The position numbers were made by a program, and so were the translations under genes. Under the pieces are notes generated by a model, which was not told the DNA's origin, did not search any database, and saw only the letters and a program-made list of their open reading frames with translations. This document shows positions 21,101 through 32,239 of a stretch of DNA of 64,000 nucleotides, in pieces; position 1 is the stretch's first letter; the number at the start of each line of letters is the position of its first letter. Source of the stretch: Polytrichum commune (lineage: Eukaryota; Streptophyta; Polytrichopsida; Polytrichales; Polytrichaceae); contig OX485803.1 of assembly GCA_950295325.1 (NCBI GenBank), positions 36,037,554 through 36,101,553 on the forward strand, read 5' to 3'.

Positions 21101-23622
21101 GAATACGACATGGTCTGCACGGTCTGCCGTGCGGCTTTCATGCGCGTAGCTTCCGCGATTTTGTCCGTCCGGGCAATTAAACGCTTGAAGTTGTCGACGT
21201 GCACCTTCTTCACATACGGTGGGAGCGGGCCACAACTCTCTATGAGTTTCTTCATGTTTGACTTGCGAGTCCGCATCTGCTTGCGCAAAATCTGGAAAAA
21301 AACAGCTTCAGGCACGTCTCCGAGTCCACCACGGTACTCGAACTGTGCTGCCATCTTGTCTTTAATCGCCAACAACAAGGGCTGTGGGTGTGCCCTGAAG
21401 TTGTCGACGCTCCAGTCGAGGTCGCGAGAGTACCCGCGTAGTCGCGTCAGCCAGTCAGGCCTGTGTATCCCTGTTGGGCACCCGGCCTCGTCGACGTCGA
21501 CCCACAAACGCTGACCACCACTGGAAGTGTGCAGCTCGCCACTCTTCTTCAAGGACCGCCTAAGGTTCTTCAACTTCGACTGTCGATGCCGCGCGTTTCC
21601 GTCGTCACCTTGAACCTCTGCCGTCCGGCCAAGGCAACGCACCTTCTCGCGAAGTTGTGTCGGATCGGCTCCTTTTTGAGCCATACGCCGCAAAATGCTG
21701 ACTTCCCGGAGCTCCAACTCGTCAAGGAGCTCGTTACGATGCCCTGCGCCATCCTCTTCCTCCTCGCTGTCCGCCGATGCGTCGTCGACGTCCATCTCGC
21801 AAACCCGGAGAGTATCTTGCATGTCTTGGGACAGCAGGATATCCTCCTCATCGACCGCCTTGCCCTTCTTTCCACTAGATTGCAACGGCCATGACCTGGG
21901 TTCATTTGCATTTCCCTGCACACCCAGACGTACAATACATTATATGACTGCATGGAGTCACCCTACATGACTGTACTAAGTTACATAATATGACTGGACA
22001 AAGTCATATGATTACCTATAGTCATATGACTACCTATAGTCATATGACTTCCTATAGTCATATGACTACCTATAGTCATATGACTACCTATAGTCATATG
22101 ACTACCTATAGTCATATGACTACCTATAGTCATGTAGCGCGAACCACTGAATGCGGAAGCAAATGCAAGAAACTACGGAGATGTATGTTTTTACCTTCCG
22201 CCTCCTTGGTTTGGGCCGCTCGTCCTCAGAAGTCTCCTCTTCGTCCTCTTCGTCCTCGTCATCATCGAGGTCCGTTTCAGGATGTTGTTTCTTTCCCTTC
22301 GCTCGAGTGGTCACACCCCAGCCACCACCCTGCTCTAGAGATGGGCCCGGCTCTCCCACAGGCACGCCACGGCTGCTCTCAAAAACACGCGCAACCTCAT
22401 TCCCCACTCTCTCCAAAACCGGCAATGAAATTGCCGGGAAACTAGCAATTGTGCGAAATACTTCCACTTGCATGCCATCAGGCAGATTAGCTATTTTTGT
22501 TATCAAATTGACTAGTACATTGTTCATTTCGGCATTTTTGGTGGAAGTCGCGGGAACCACACTGTTCAGTACAAGCGGGGGTTATTAGACGGACATTACA
22601 TCTCACAAAATTGTGACTCCAATACATGCCACAGCTGAAACATGACTCAAATGAGTCATGTGGGTGAAAATTAGTATGACTGGGAGGAGTCATAATCATG
22701 AAATTGTTCACAACATGTAATGAGGATGGTTGAAAATAAAAATTGAAATTGAATGTCTATTACTGGAACTCAGTTCTACACATACACAACACATACACGT
22801 ACACATACACATACACAACACATACACATTGTCAACACATAAAATTGAGTTTGAACCTTTGTGAATTCATCTTACGAAAGGAATATGTAACAAACACATA
22901 CACGTGCTCTAGCTAGTAATAATTGAGTTCCAATGATTCAAACTTTCATTATCATCACGGGCACCAACCAATCATGCATGTGGGCAGCTTAGTTAGCCCT
23001 CACTACATTGTTCCTCAATATGACACCCGAAATATTTAGCCTATGCATTATGGTTTCAATTCCCTTTCAAATTTGGTAACTCTGGACTGTTGGGTAGTAT
23101 GGAATTATTCATTCATTATGTGATGTCAAACAAAAACATTGTTCATACACATGATCATAAATGCACAATCATAGACAACCAATAGAAGCCACATATGATG
23201 CACAACAACAAAGTTGTGGGAAGAAGTTACAATATTTTTAGGACTGGGAAGAGTCATACTCACAAAAATGTGACTGGACTGTGTCATAATGACCTTAAAG
23301 TATGACTACAGTGAGTCATAATATTCTGGACTATGACTACAGGGAGTCATAATACTATGAACTATGACTGCAAACAGTCATGTCTTCGGCAAGTTGTATG
23401 CATTTTATGACTACAAGGACTCATAAATGTTTCAAAATTCAGAAGCAACCCTAGCGGTAGCGGGTCCGTTGTATTAGGGTTTGGTCATACATACCCGGGG
23501 TCCTCAGGCCTCTTGAAATGAGAAGTCCCAATCGGTGACAGACCCAGTTCCCGCAGCTTCTGGTTGTTGGCCTCGATGTTTTTCTTCCGCACCCTCTCAT
23601 ACTCCGGAATTTCCTCCTCCAT
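18142..23622 (-). CDS. CACTA TnpA-like / Ptta-type accessory transposon protein
   Basis: Read on the minus strand as 23622-23495, 22561-22195, 21915-21067, 20749-20420, 20288-20085, 19767-18975 and 18522-18142, all joined in phase by GT-AG introns (about 1015 residues). Exon 1 has the EYERVRKKNIEANNQKLREL pattern common at the start of such plant transposon proteins. Exon 2 ends in acidic then basic tracts. Exon 3 carries the part resembling the plant transposase (Ptta/En-Spm) family, with VHVDNFKRLIARTDKIAEAT near its end. Exon 4 has a probable coiled coil (FQDSMKGEMEDMKAMVKQLL). The last exon (ANVVAQGIIVSLAGG...ISVCVSSIEP) resembles the DUF8039-type domain found in these elements. Exon 6 needs a 1-nt shift near 19440, within an A-rich run, to stay open. 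The protein is probably the DNA-binding partner of the transposase. Exon limits are hand-made. Confidence 0.7.
18600..18840. repeat. ATGACT/AGTCAT cluster in last intron of the minus-strand gene
   Basis: Repeated CATAGTCATATGA phrases alternate with ATGACTGACC copies inside the intron 18523-18974. It is one of several intronic clusters with the same core motif. Confidence 0.75.
19800..20005. repeat. ATGACT/AGTCAT cluster in an intron (19768-20084)
   Basis: Alternating TATGACTGCC and AGAGTCATATTATATGACT phrases at roughly 25-bp spacing, ending near 19994. It lies wholly between two coding exons of the minus-strand gene. Confidence 0.75.
20785..21030. repeat. ATGACT/AGTCAT array in intron 20750-21066, unit about 34 bp
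   Basis: Units of ATATGACTAGGTGAAGTCAT followed by about 14 variable bases repeat at least five times. Each unit holds the inverted pair TGACT...AGTCA, so each can form a short hairpin or bind a dimer. Confidence 0.8.
21940..22135. repeat. 18-bp near-palindromic array, seven copies, in intron 21916-22194
   Basis: The unit CATATGACTACCTATAGT is repeated seven times with very few changes between about 22007 and 22135. Looser TATGACT copies flank it on the left (21940-22000). The unit is almost its own reverse complement. Confidence 0.9.
22640..23430. repeat. First intron of the minus-strand gene with scattered TGACT/AGTCA motifs and an ACACAT microsatellite
   Basis: TGACT/AGTCA pairs occur near 22640-22695 and 23240-23430 (for example ATGACTACAGTGAGTCATAA). 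Near 22780-22850 there is an ACACATACAC-rich simple repeat. No coding sequence was recognised within the intron 22562-23494. Confidence 0.65.
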
Positions 23623-24199
23623 GATTCTACAATACCCAGATGCACATTAGTGTTCATTGAGGACAATAAGGCTGTCCCCATTGCTGCCGTTCCAGCTACA
23701 CCGTGAGCTGCGGAGGTGTCGAACAACCAACACCTCCACAACTGGAAGACACGGAAGTTGCGAATTCAAATGAGCTCACCTTTCTCCTCTTCGTATTACT
23801 TTGTGTGTGTGGGGTATTAGTATGAGGCTTCTATAGGAATCCACTCCGAAACCACATTTACAATCCGAATTATGATTGATCATTTCTCAATTTACATGTC
23901 ATCTTTCAAAGGACAAGTTTTGAGATTTTTGAAGTATTAACATTTAACCTAAAATCTTAGCCTTGGAGATGAGAGAGTGCACAACCTTGGAGAGTGAGAG
24001 AACACGGTAGACAGAGGGAGAGCCCTCCCTCTCAATCTTGAAGAGAGAGACGCTTTGTAGAGGGAGAGATTTGGTGTCCGAATTAGGGGTACCCTCAGCG
24101 TCGAAAGTGAACAAATGCTGCTGGGAAAACCCAGCACTTAAGTACCCACAACACCGAAGTAGAAGAATCTGCACCGAAACCTGCACTATCACAAGCCAC
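23623..24199. promoter_or_regulatory. Upstream region of the minus-strand transposon gene
   Basis: The region 5' of the ATG at 23622 on the minus strand probably holds its promoter and leader. No TATA box is placed with confidence. A minus-strand frame at 23944-24192 is serine/leucine-rich and not recognised. Confidence 0.35.
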
Positions 24200-24560
24200 C
24201 CAGCTCAAATTTGGTCCTTGAACCCAGCACCGAACCCCGCACTCTCACAAGCCACCGAACCCTACACTCTCAGGAAAGCCATACAGAAGTCTGCACCCAG
24301 CCTTTCACAAGCCACCGAACCCAACACTCTCAGGTACCTCCGAACCAAGTTTTGCACCCAGCCTTTCAAAGTAGCTGCCCAATCCGAGGACCCTGCACCG
24401 AATCCACCGAGTTAGAAGAACCCAGCCCTGCACCGAATTGAGCAACCCTGATTAGACTTTGTGGAGAGGTAGAAGAACTCTCACAAGCCACCAAATTGAG
24501 CAACCCTGTTTAGAGTTCAGCCCGAGGTAGAAGAACCCAACACTGGGAAGATGCTCCGAA
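24200..24560 (+). repeat. Imperfect repeats with CACAAGCCACCGAACCC phrases
   Basis: CTCACAAGCCACCGAACCC, CTGCACCCAGCCTTTCA and ACACTCTCAGG phrases recur in irregular order. Plus-strand frames here (for example 24038-24415) only reflect the repeat and are not called as genes. Confidence 0.55.
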
Positions 24561-24659
24561 CCCAGCAAGGGCGATTTCGAATCTGGATGAAGGCCGCAGC
24601 TTTACTTTCGAATCTGGTAGAGGCAAGAGCTTTACACATTCGGCAATGAGAAATCAGAG

Positions 24660-24766
24660 AGAGAACGTAGGGAGGGAGAGAGGAGGGAGGGAGGGGGGGC
24701 GGGGGACCAGATGTGCGCGTGGTGAGGGAGGGAGGGGGAGGGGAGAGAGAGAGAGAGAGGGAGTCT
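24660..24766. repeat. G/A-rich low-complexity tract
   Basis: GAGG, GGGG and (GA)n runs lead into the minisatellite. It could act as a GAGA-like promoter element but no function is shown. Confidence 0.6.
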
Positions 24767-24767
24767 G

Positions 24768-25270
24768 GTGAAAATTAGGCAATCAAGGTGAAAATCGGGC
24801 AATCAGGGTGAAAATTAGGCAATTGGGGTGAAAATTAGGCAATCAGGGTGAAAATTAGGCAATTGGGTGAAAATTAGGCAATCGGGGTGAAAATTAGGCA
24901 ATTGGGTGAAAATTAGGCAATCAGGGTGAAAATCGGGCAATCAGGGCGAAAATTAGGCGACATGGGTTAAAATTAGGCAATAGGGTGAAAATTGGGCGAA
25001 CAAAGTGAAAATTAAGCAACCAAGGTGAAAATTAGGCAATCGGGGTGAAAATTAGGCAATCGGGGTGAAAATTAGGCAATTGGGTGAAAATTAGGCAATC
25101 AAGGTGAAAATCGGGCAATCAGGGTGAAAATTAGGCGACATGGGTTAAAATTAGGCAATAGGGTGAAAATTGGGCGAACAAAGTGAAAATTAGGCAATCA
25201 GGGTGAAAATTAGGCAATTGGGTGAAAATTAGGCAATCAGGTGAAAATTGGGCAATCGAGGTGAAAATTA
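24768..25270 (+). repeat. Minisatellite, about 20-bp unit GTGAAAATTAGGCAATCGGG
   Basis: About two dozen units of 18 to 21 bp, each GTGAAAATTRGGCRA plus a variable GGG/TTG/CAGG end, run almost without break. They lie between the divergent starts of the two CACTA genes. A higher-order repeat is visible: the run containing GACATGGGTTAAAATTAGGC and GCGAACAAAGTGAAAATT appears twice, near 24958 and 25136. Confidence 0.9.
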
Positions 25271-25563
25271 GAGAGAGAGACAGTAATTTTCAGAAATTAT
25301 AAAAAAGGAGTTGGGCCGAAAATAGACCATCAATTTTAATTTGCACGTAAAAAGTTGAAATTTTACATTTTTTATAGTAACAATTATTGGGCTATAAAAA
25401 AGTGAACAAATATTGTCATGGATGATGGATGAGTTCATCCATCAACCAAAGCCCAACATTCTCCCCCCAAGAACTTTCGATTAGTTGTTGTCATGGATGG
25501 TTGAATTTTGGATGAAAAATAAGTGACTATAATTGGAACAGCATAAATCTATAATAACCCAAA

Positions 25564-25914
25564 AAGTGAAAATCAAGGTGAAAAGTGTTATCGTTTTCAA
25601 GAACAGGGTAAAAAGGGGTCCGACTATGGATTTACTTAGGGCCCCATTGAAATTGCTTTTACAAAAAAAGTATGCGCTTCACCACACTTACGTATAACTG
25701 GGGTATATGACTCCCTTGGAATCGATTACGATATATTTAGGGGAAGCTTAAAATTAGGCAAACAAGGTGAAAAATGTTATCGTTTTCAAGAACATGGTAA
25801 AAAGGGGTCCGATTGTGGATTTACTTAGGGCCCCATTGAAAATACTTCCAATAAAAAAGTATGGGTTTCATCACACTTACGTATAACTGGGGTATATGAC
25901 TCGGGTGGAATCGA
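25564..25914 (+). repeat. Direct duplication of about 165 bp
   Basis: Two similar copies, 25564-25724 and 25749-25914, share TTATCGTTTTCAAGAACA, TTTACTTAGGGCCCCATTGA and ACACTTACGTATAACTGGGG. The minisatellite phrase AATTAGGCAAACAAGGTGAA begins the second copy, which ties the duplication to the neighbouring array. Confidence 0.8.
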
Positions 25915-26399
25915 AATTTCTGTTAAGTACTCAAATTTAGAATATCTAAATGAGATTATGAAAACTTATCCCTAAATTTAATGCTCAAAAGAAAAATGTG
26001 TAAATCTGGTTATGGGCGTAAGTTTCATAACCCAAGTTAGTTTGGGCTTCGACTTTTTGAAATTCCTTGAATTTTCTATAAACTTAGGGACATCAGAAAT
26101 AATTCTTCAATTACCATCAATTTAACATAACTCTATTGTAATGGCGAAATTTTGAAATAAATTACTTGTTCAAAACCACGAACTTGCACACCACAACCTT
26201 TGTAAATTAGTATTCTAAAATTTATAATTTGTTGGCTTGACAAGATATAAAGCTAGTACCTATATAGTTTAGATTCACTTTCACCTAAACCACTCCGGAA
26301 CAAGGTGGTAGACATTCTCGTGGTTAACATGTGGTTATTGTGTGAGATTCGCCGTGTGTTGGTTTTGGGTGGGAGACAACAAGGACATTCGTATTCTCA
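25915..26399. other. Non-coding part of the CACTA central region
   Basis: AT-rich sequence with no frame, domain or repeat that I recognise. It precedes the motif cluster upstream of the transposase gene. Confidence 0.4.
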
Positions 26400-26560
26400 C
26401 GCTTTCTAGTCATGAGCTGATGACTGTCGTTCGCTTATATGACTGGCATGTGTTATATGACTCCCGTGGTTATATGACTGACATGTCTTATATGACTCCC
26501 CTGTGTTATATGACTGCCTTGGGTTATTTGACTCCCCTTCCGTATGTATCCACATAGATA
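26400..26560. promoter_or_regulatory. TATATGACT repeats upstream of the transposase gene
   Basis: Five copies of TTATATGACTSSC at about 22-bp spacing lie 90-210 bp before the first transposase ATG at 26649. The same core fills the subterminal regions, so this may be where the accessory protein acts on transcription. Confidence 0.55.
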
Positions 26561-26648
26561 TGTGACTGCGTGCATACGAGCACTTCCTCCTTGTAAGGTA
26601 TTCCCATATCACAAATTGACCCGCCGCGTATGCCGTGCACACCACAGG

Positions 26649-29600
26649 ATGGCAGGAGGGGAGGTCGAAAGTTTGAAGCATCTACAGTTATGGCAAGAAG
26701 AAGAGGTCCAAGCAGACGCAATGCGGCTATCCAAGTACCCATGCCCATGCATGGAGTGTGCAGGAGGGAAAGTCCTCGATCGAGCCACAATTCGAAAGCA
26801 TCTTCGCAGCAAAAAAAGGGACCCTGTGTTTACAGCCTCTATCTTGGTAAGTCATTCCAAGAAACGACTTTTGAATGAGCGTAAGCGGGTGGTCCTGCTT
26901 TGAGCGAGTTTTCATCTTTGTGTACATGAATTTTGTAGGCCCGATGGAGACGCATTGTAAAAGCTGCTTGCAAGACATCCCTGAGAAAGTTTCTAGGAGG
27001 ACACGAAACGCCTTCACAGTCCATGCCAAACACAACGTCTGCAAGAGTACGAGCCTTGCAGACATGGGGGTCAAACGTGTATGACGGACAGTGGTGTGAC
27101 GGGCCCATCCCAAAACTTATAAAGTTTTCATACTGGAATAGAGAATGGGAAGTAAAGGTGTCCAACTTTCCATTCATGGGTTGGGGTCTCTTTGCACTTC
27201 AACCCGCCAAAGAGGGAGAGGAACTGCTCCCATTTGTAGGACCGCAATACACCTTGGGAGAATACAGAGCGTTGAAGAAGGCACAACCTCGAGTGAAGTC
27301 ATATGCGATGCAAGTTGAGCCGGACTTGTACATCGATGGAGATGTAATGAAGGGGAATGTCGTTGGGTTCATAAATAGTTCCATAGGACGCAAAGAAATA
27401 GGAAATGTGGTGTAGGAATTTCGCATGTTGCCCAAACCCTGGAACAAACAGGAATGGGGGTATGTAATCACCATAGCCACAAAGGACATTTTGGTCGGAA
27501 AAGAGTTGTATGCACATTATTCTTTGAACCCGCACACCACATTGTAGGCTGACACCCATTAGTCCATATTAGGAATGACCAAAGTGCGTCATGTGTTCAC
27601 TAACACGACTACACCAAGTCATGTTTTATTTTGACAAAATTTTGTATACATGTCCGGACCATGGTATACATGTGTACGTGGAACATGACAATTTTTTTAA
27701 ATCCATTGTTTGTACATGTATGTTGCATAAAATTTATTTTACCTGACACACTCTTGTCTTCATAATCGCCCAACACCCCCCCCCACGCATGTTACACGTT
27801 CATGTTATATTCGGCGTTTTATGATTGCCCCTCGTTAGAAACAGCGCGCATTTTATGACAGAATCATGTAATACAGAAATCACAAATTTATGACTCATCC
27901 ATGTGATACAAAACTACTTGTGATTGCTCCTTGTCGTTTTCTTACATTTGTATATAATATGTCCATGTTATTTACAATTCGTGTTCTATGATTGTCATTG
28001 TTATGAGTCCTTGTCCTATGTTTCTGTCAAAGCGAAAATATATAACATGCGCACAAATTTATCACTCTCTGCAGGACGAGTACAACCCGATTGACTTGTA
28101 CTCCCACGCACCCCGGACTGGGCAAAGAAACCAGACATACTGTAACACAAACGATGGACAAGCTGGAGAAGTTGAGGTTCTACGTATGGTGGCAGAGTGC
28201 TTCGGCAAGTACGATGGCCTTAAATTTGACGGACACGAAACCGAAGCCACCATACACGAGGGACTTGGGGATGCATTGGTTGAAGACGTTGAAGGGGAGG
28301 ATGGTTTCACAACGAAGGACAGTGAAGGTAGCGAGGGGGAAAGGGAAGAAATGAATGACCCCATGGAAACAAGAGGGAGTACCATGAACAGTGAGGACCC
28401 CAGTGGGGTAGACCACCATAATCTCTTATGCGAAGCTGGAACTCCACTTTATGAGGGAAGCCCCTCGAACCGTCTCACATCGACACTCTTGATACTTTTG
28501 TGTTGCACCACCTTCGCCGTACCAAACAACTTTGTGGATGAGTTGTTGAAGTTGTTGAAGCAAACAATTTTACCCAATGACAACACACTACCGAAATCAT
28601 TTAACGAGGCGAAAGGCTTGTTGATGAAGTTGGGGTTGTCCTACAACTCAATACATGCTTGCAGAGATGGATGTTGTTTGTTTCGGAAAGAATTGGAGGA
28701 TGCAATGGAGTGCCCAACATGCCACAAATCGCGCTTTGTAGAGAACTCCAATACTATTCCAGTCAAAGTTTTGAGACATTTTCCTTTGATTCCTCGTTTG
28801 CGAAGGATGTACAACTGCACGCGGATCGCGGAGCTAATGAAGTGGCATGTAGGAGGGAAAAGTAAGGACAAGGTGATGAGGTCCGTGGTGGACTCGAAGG
28901 CTTGGGACCACGTAAATAATAGGTGGCCGTGGTTTGCGGAAGATGAACGGAACGTTAGGCTTGGCCTTGCACTGGATGGCGTAAATCCGTTTAGGAACCA
29001 AAGTCTCAGCCACTCTACTTGGCCCGTGGTCATGCTGAACTACAATCTCCCCCCTTGGTTAGTGACCAAAAACTTCTTCATGATGCTTGCGCTAATCATA
29101 CCAGGAAAAGAGAGTGTGAAGGACAGGAACGTGAATGTGTACATGGCACCTTTGATTGAGGAGCTCCAAGAGCTTTGGAAAGGGATCGACTGCTTGGACG
29201 GATCGCAAGGAAACTCCAAAGAGAAAACATTTAAGCTACATGGCATGCTTTTGTGGACGGTGAATGACTTCCCGGCGTACGGTTTGATTTCCGGGCAAGT
29301 AACAAAAGGACATAGGGCTTGCCCCGTGTGTGGCCCCAACGTGGCAACACGGCGTTCCAAAGCGTTGAAAAAGAATGTTTACCTTGGACATAGACGACAA
29401 TTGCCAATGACCCACCAATGGAGACGACAGAGGTCCAATTTTGATGGGCAGCCGGAGATGAGACCACCGCCAAGAAGGATGAGTGATCGAGAGCAATTGC
29501 GATATGCGAACGAGCGAGAAGAGTGGACGAAAAAACACTACGGAAAACAAACTGGGCAGACGACAGACCCCGTACACGAACATGGAGTGAAGAGGAGGAC

Positions 29601-31875
29601 ATGTCTATATGACCTTCCATACTGGAAAGTACGTGTATATTATTAGCCGAATTAAGGGAGTGGACGTAGTCATATGATTGCATATAGTAATATTGTTTAT
29701 GAGTATTATGTGAGTAGACGTAGTCATGTACAGTCACATGATTGCACGTAGTGATATTGTGATTTGTTGTCACAAATTTCTCACTGGCTCGAGTCACTGT
29801 GCAGGATCTTCTAATTCGACACACACTGGATGTTATGCACTGTGAGAAAAATATCGCTGAGAATGTGATGAAAACCATATTTGGAGAGAATGATACACTT
29901 GGAGTTCGTCTAGACATGAAGGAGGCAGGTATACGCCCGCATCTTTGGCCCGTAGCAGGAACAAAACCCGGTAGCGTGATTCTACCTCGGTCCTCGTACG
30001 TTATGACGAAAGAAGAGCGTGAAGTCTTTGTGGAGCAAGTGCGTGCACTGCGAACCCCCACTCACTATGTGGGACAGTTGAAGAAGCGCGTAAACGTGGA
30101 TGGGACAATGAAAGGCCCGAAATCCCATGACTACCATGTCCTCATGCAGCAAGTGTTGGCACTATGTGTCCGCTGCACAATGGAAAAGGAAGTGCGGACA
30201 TCAATAATAATGTTGAGCCGTGTATTCAGGAGGGTGTGTGCTAAGTCCATTGATCCCGCAACAATACACGAGATGAGGTGTGAAGCGGCCATAGCACTAT
30301 GCATGTTGGAAAAAAAATTCCCGCCATCAATTTTTGACATCATGAGCCATTTGGTCCTGCATCTCGTGGAGGAAGTGGAAATTTGTGGACCCGTACATAC
30401 ACGTTGGATGTACCCTATAGAGAGGTACCTGAAGACTCTAAAAGGGTATGTCCGAAACCGTACTCGACCAGAGGGTTGCATGGCTGAAGGCTATGCCATA
30501 GTAGAAGCATTGGAATTTTGTACGGAGTATATGCAAGAATATACAGTCACCACTCGAAGAGTGTGGGATGACAAAGAAGACCCCTCAATGTATGATGAGA
30601 TCCTCGAAGGTGGCGAGCGGGCGCGTCATCTCCCATCCGACCTTCGACAATGGATACATGAGTTCGTGGTGAACAATGCGGCACCACTGGAAGAGTGGAG
30701 GAGATGAGTTCACATTGTAGTAGAAGAACCTTAAATGCACCAACTCTCTTAGAATAACAGTGGAGTCCATACGAACTACAACAAAATTCATCTTTTGTGA
30801 CCAAAATTCATGACTGCACTCAGTTATATTTTGGGATTTATGACTGAGTACAATCACAAAATGTAGTCGTAAAATATGCATTTCGTTGTAGTTATCGCGA
30901 CACGGCACGACTACTGCTGTATGCATAATATGACTGTCCTTAGTGATTTCAGCATGTCACGGGTAATGATGTGTTGGGTTGTATCCAAAATGCAGGAAAC
31001 ACGAGGATGACATGTCACGGCGGGAATGTGAGCGGCACGAATACAGGCGCAAGAAGCGGAAGGCGCGGGTAATGTACCCAGCGGAGTTGCGCGACGAGGA
31101 TTTCCACATTTGGTTTCCAAAAGCAGTGGTGCGTGCCATAGAAAAAGGGACTGAGGAGGTACAAGAAGACGTTCGGGCCTTGATGTTACCTCCATCGGAA
31201 GCAGCGAAGTCGTATCGATCCATGTATGCGTTTGAAAACCACATCCGTGTCCGAAGCGCACAGGCGCAATTGACAACGATGGACTCTGGGGTGGCCGCAA
31301 CATTTCGACAATTATGTCGCTCGGGCCTGAAGGACACAAATCCAAAGGCAGCGGAGTTGGAGTATGTGGGTTGGGTTGAGGAAATCCTCTCTGTGGACTA
31401 TGGATTCTTCGAGGTGGTGGTCCTCTATTGCAATTGGGTCGTTGCAAACATTAAGGGAGATGGGGCGACGATGAAGCGCGACGACTATGGTTTCACCATT
31501 GTAAACTTTGACAGATTGATTCCTTACTCAACACAATCGTTTGCCTTTCCTCTCCATATCGAACAAGTTTTTTTTGCACCTGACGTCGCGAATCGTGGAT
31601 GGGAAGTTGTTTTGCGCAAGGAACCGAGAGGGGTTCGGGTATTCTCCAAACAACAAAGAACGGATGAAGTACAATGCATAGCACTAGGTAGGACTTCTGA
31701 TTTTCCCGGATTACAAGTGACAGCCTTACATGACGATATCGTACCGAAGACACCCATATTGGGCGATGCAGTGGAAGTAGGGCCAGGAGTGGTTGCCAAG
31801 GCATTAGAATGTCTAGAGGGACCGGACGACGCATCGGTAGATGACTCCGAGCTTTGCGACTCGGACGGTGATTGA
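26649..31875 (+). CDS. CACTA TnpD-like transposase (TNP2, DUF4218-like, DUF4216-like)
   Basis: Exons read as 26649-26846, 28075-29628, 29805-30694 and 30996-31875, all in phase (about 1173 residues without the SET exon). Exon 1 has a Cys/His segment (YPCPCMECAGG...TIRKHL) like the transposase-associated N-terminal domain. Exon 2 is the TNP2/Transposase_21 core: PLYEGSPSNRL, a CPTCHKSRF knuckle, LRHFPLIPRLRRMY, RNVRLGLALDGVNPF, YNLPPWLVTK and WTVNDFPAYGLISG with ACPVC. It ends LPYWK, which runs into LLIRHTLDVMHCEKNI in exon 3 as in the family. Exon 3 is DUF4218-like. The last exon is DUF4216-like (YVGWVEEILSVDYGFFEVVV...EQVFFAPDV). The final splice (GA|GTGGAG to AG|GAAACAC) keeps the frame open, and without it a TGA falls at 30705. 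The product should excise and insert the element. Coding capacity looks intact. Confidence 0.88.
26939..27547 (+). pseudogene. SET-domain (lysine methyltransferase-like) exon inside the CACTA transposase gene
   Basis: An exon following TTTTGTAG|GC reads, in phase with transposase exon 1, a linker and then a SET core: FPFMGWGLFALQP, EGEELLPFVGPQYTLGEY, YAMQVEPDLYIDGDVMKGN, VVGFINSSIGRK, GYVITIATKDILVGKELYAHY, ending LNPHTTL and TAG at 27545. SET domains use an N-H-S motif and a late E-L-x-x-x-Y to bind AdoMet and shape the active site. Here the first is N-S-S and the second is present. One in-frame TAG (27413-27415) falls in the middle, yet recognisable SET sequence continues after it in the same frame, so it looks like a recent point change. 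No good donor links it to the TNP2 exon, so it could be a separate zinc-SET transcript, a fusion exon or a captured fragment. Confidence 0.75.
27548..28074 (+). other. Gap between the SET exon and the TNP2 exon
   Basis: AT-rich, with a C-run at 27776-27785 and scattered degenerate motifs (TTTATGACTCATCC, ATGATTGCCC). It probably functions as intron sequence, ending at the acceptor CTCTCTGCAG before 28075. Confidence 0.5.
29640..29790. repeat. TAGTCATATGATTG motifs in transposase intron 29629-29804
   Basis: Copies such as GTAGTCATATGATTGCATAT and GTAGTCATG...CACATGATTGCACGTAGTGA show the same inverted core, somewhat decayed (ATGATT instead of ATGACT). Confidence 0.65.
30800..30960. repeat. 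ATGACT/AGTCA motifs in transposase intron 30695-30995
   Basis: CATGACTGCACTCAGTTATA, TTATGACTGAGTACAATCA and ATATGACTGTCCTTAGTGAT appear in a region that must be intron for the transposase frame to stay open. Confidence 0.65.
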
Positions 31876-32239
31876 CTTCCCGTCCGAGCAAGAAGTTGTA
31901 TAAATGAAACTTAGGTGGGTATATATTTAAGTTCAATTATATACACGTTCAATTAGTCTCTTGGCAATAGTAAAAATCAAATTTCCTCCCCAATTTCCCC
32001 CCTATACTCCCTAAAACATCAATCAATTAATTATTCAATAAATAAACATGGGCCATTCCCAATTTTCATTGTCGTTCATACTATAACACACAAAGTACTT
32101 AATTTTGACCAAAATCTTTCATTATTAAATAAATAATCCAAACCATAATACTAGATAATGAGTCATGGGGCAAAAACACAAGAGGCCCGTCTAGGGCAGC
32201 CTGAATTATCAAGGGCTGCCCAAAAAAAGGAAAAAAATG

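Noticed and set aside
22007-22135. CRISPR-like appearance of the regular 18-bp array
   Set aside because: The units are contiguous without unique spacers, and this is a plant transposon intron.
21038-22588. Several long plus-strand frames between 21 and 22.6 kb
   Set aside because: They run antisense to the exons of the minus-strand transposon gene, which have phase-consistent splice sites and family-like motifs.
24038-24441. Overlapping plus-strand frames in the CACTA centre
   Set aside because: They only translate an imperfect DNA repeat, with no domain and no splice context.
29231-30061. 276-residue minus-strand frame within the transposase gene
   Set aside because: Antisense to the TNP2 and DUF4218-like exons, with no domain of its own.
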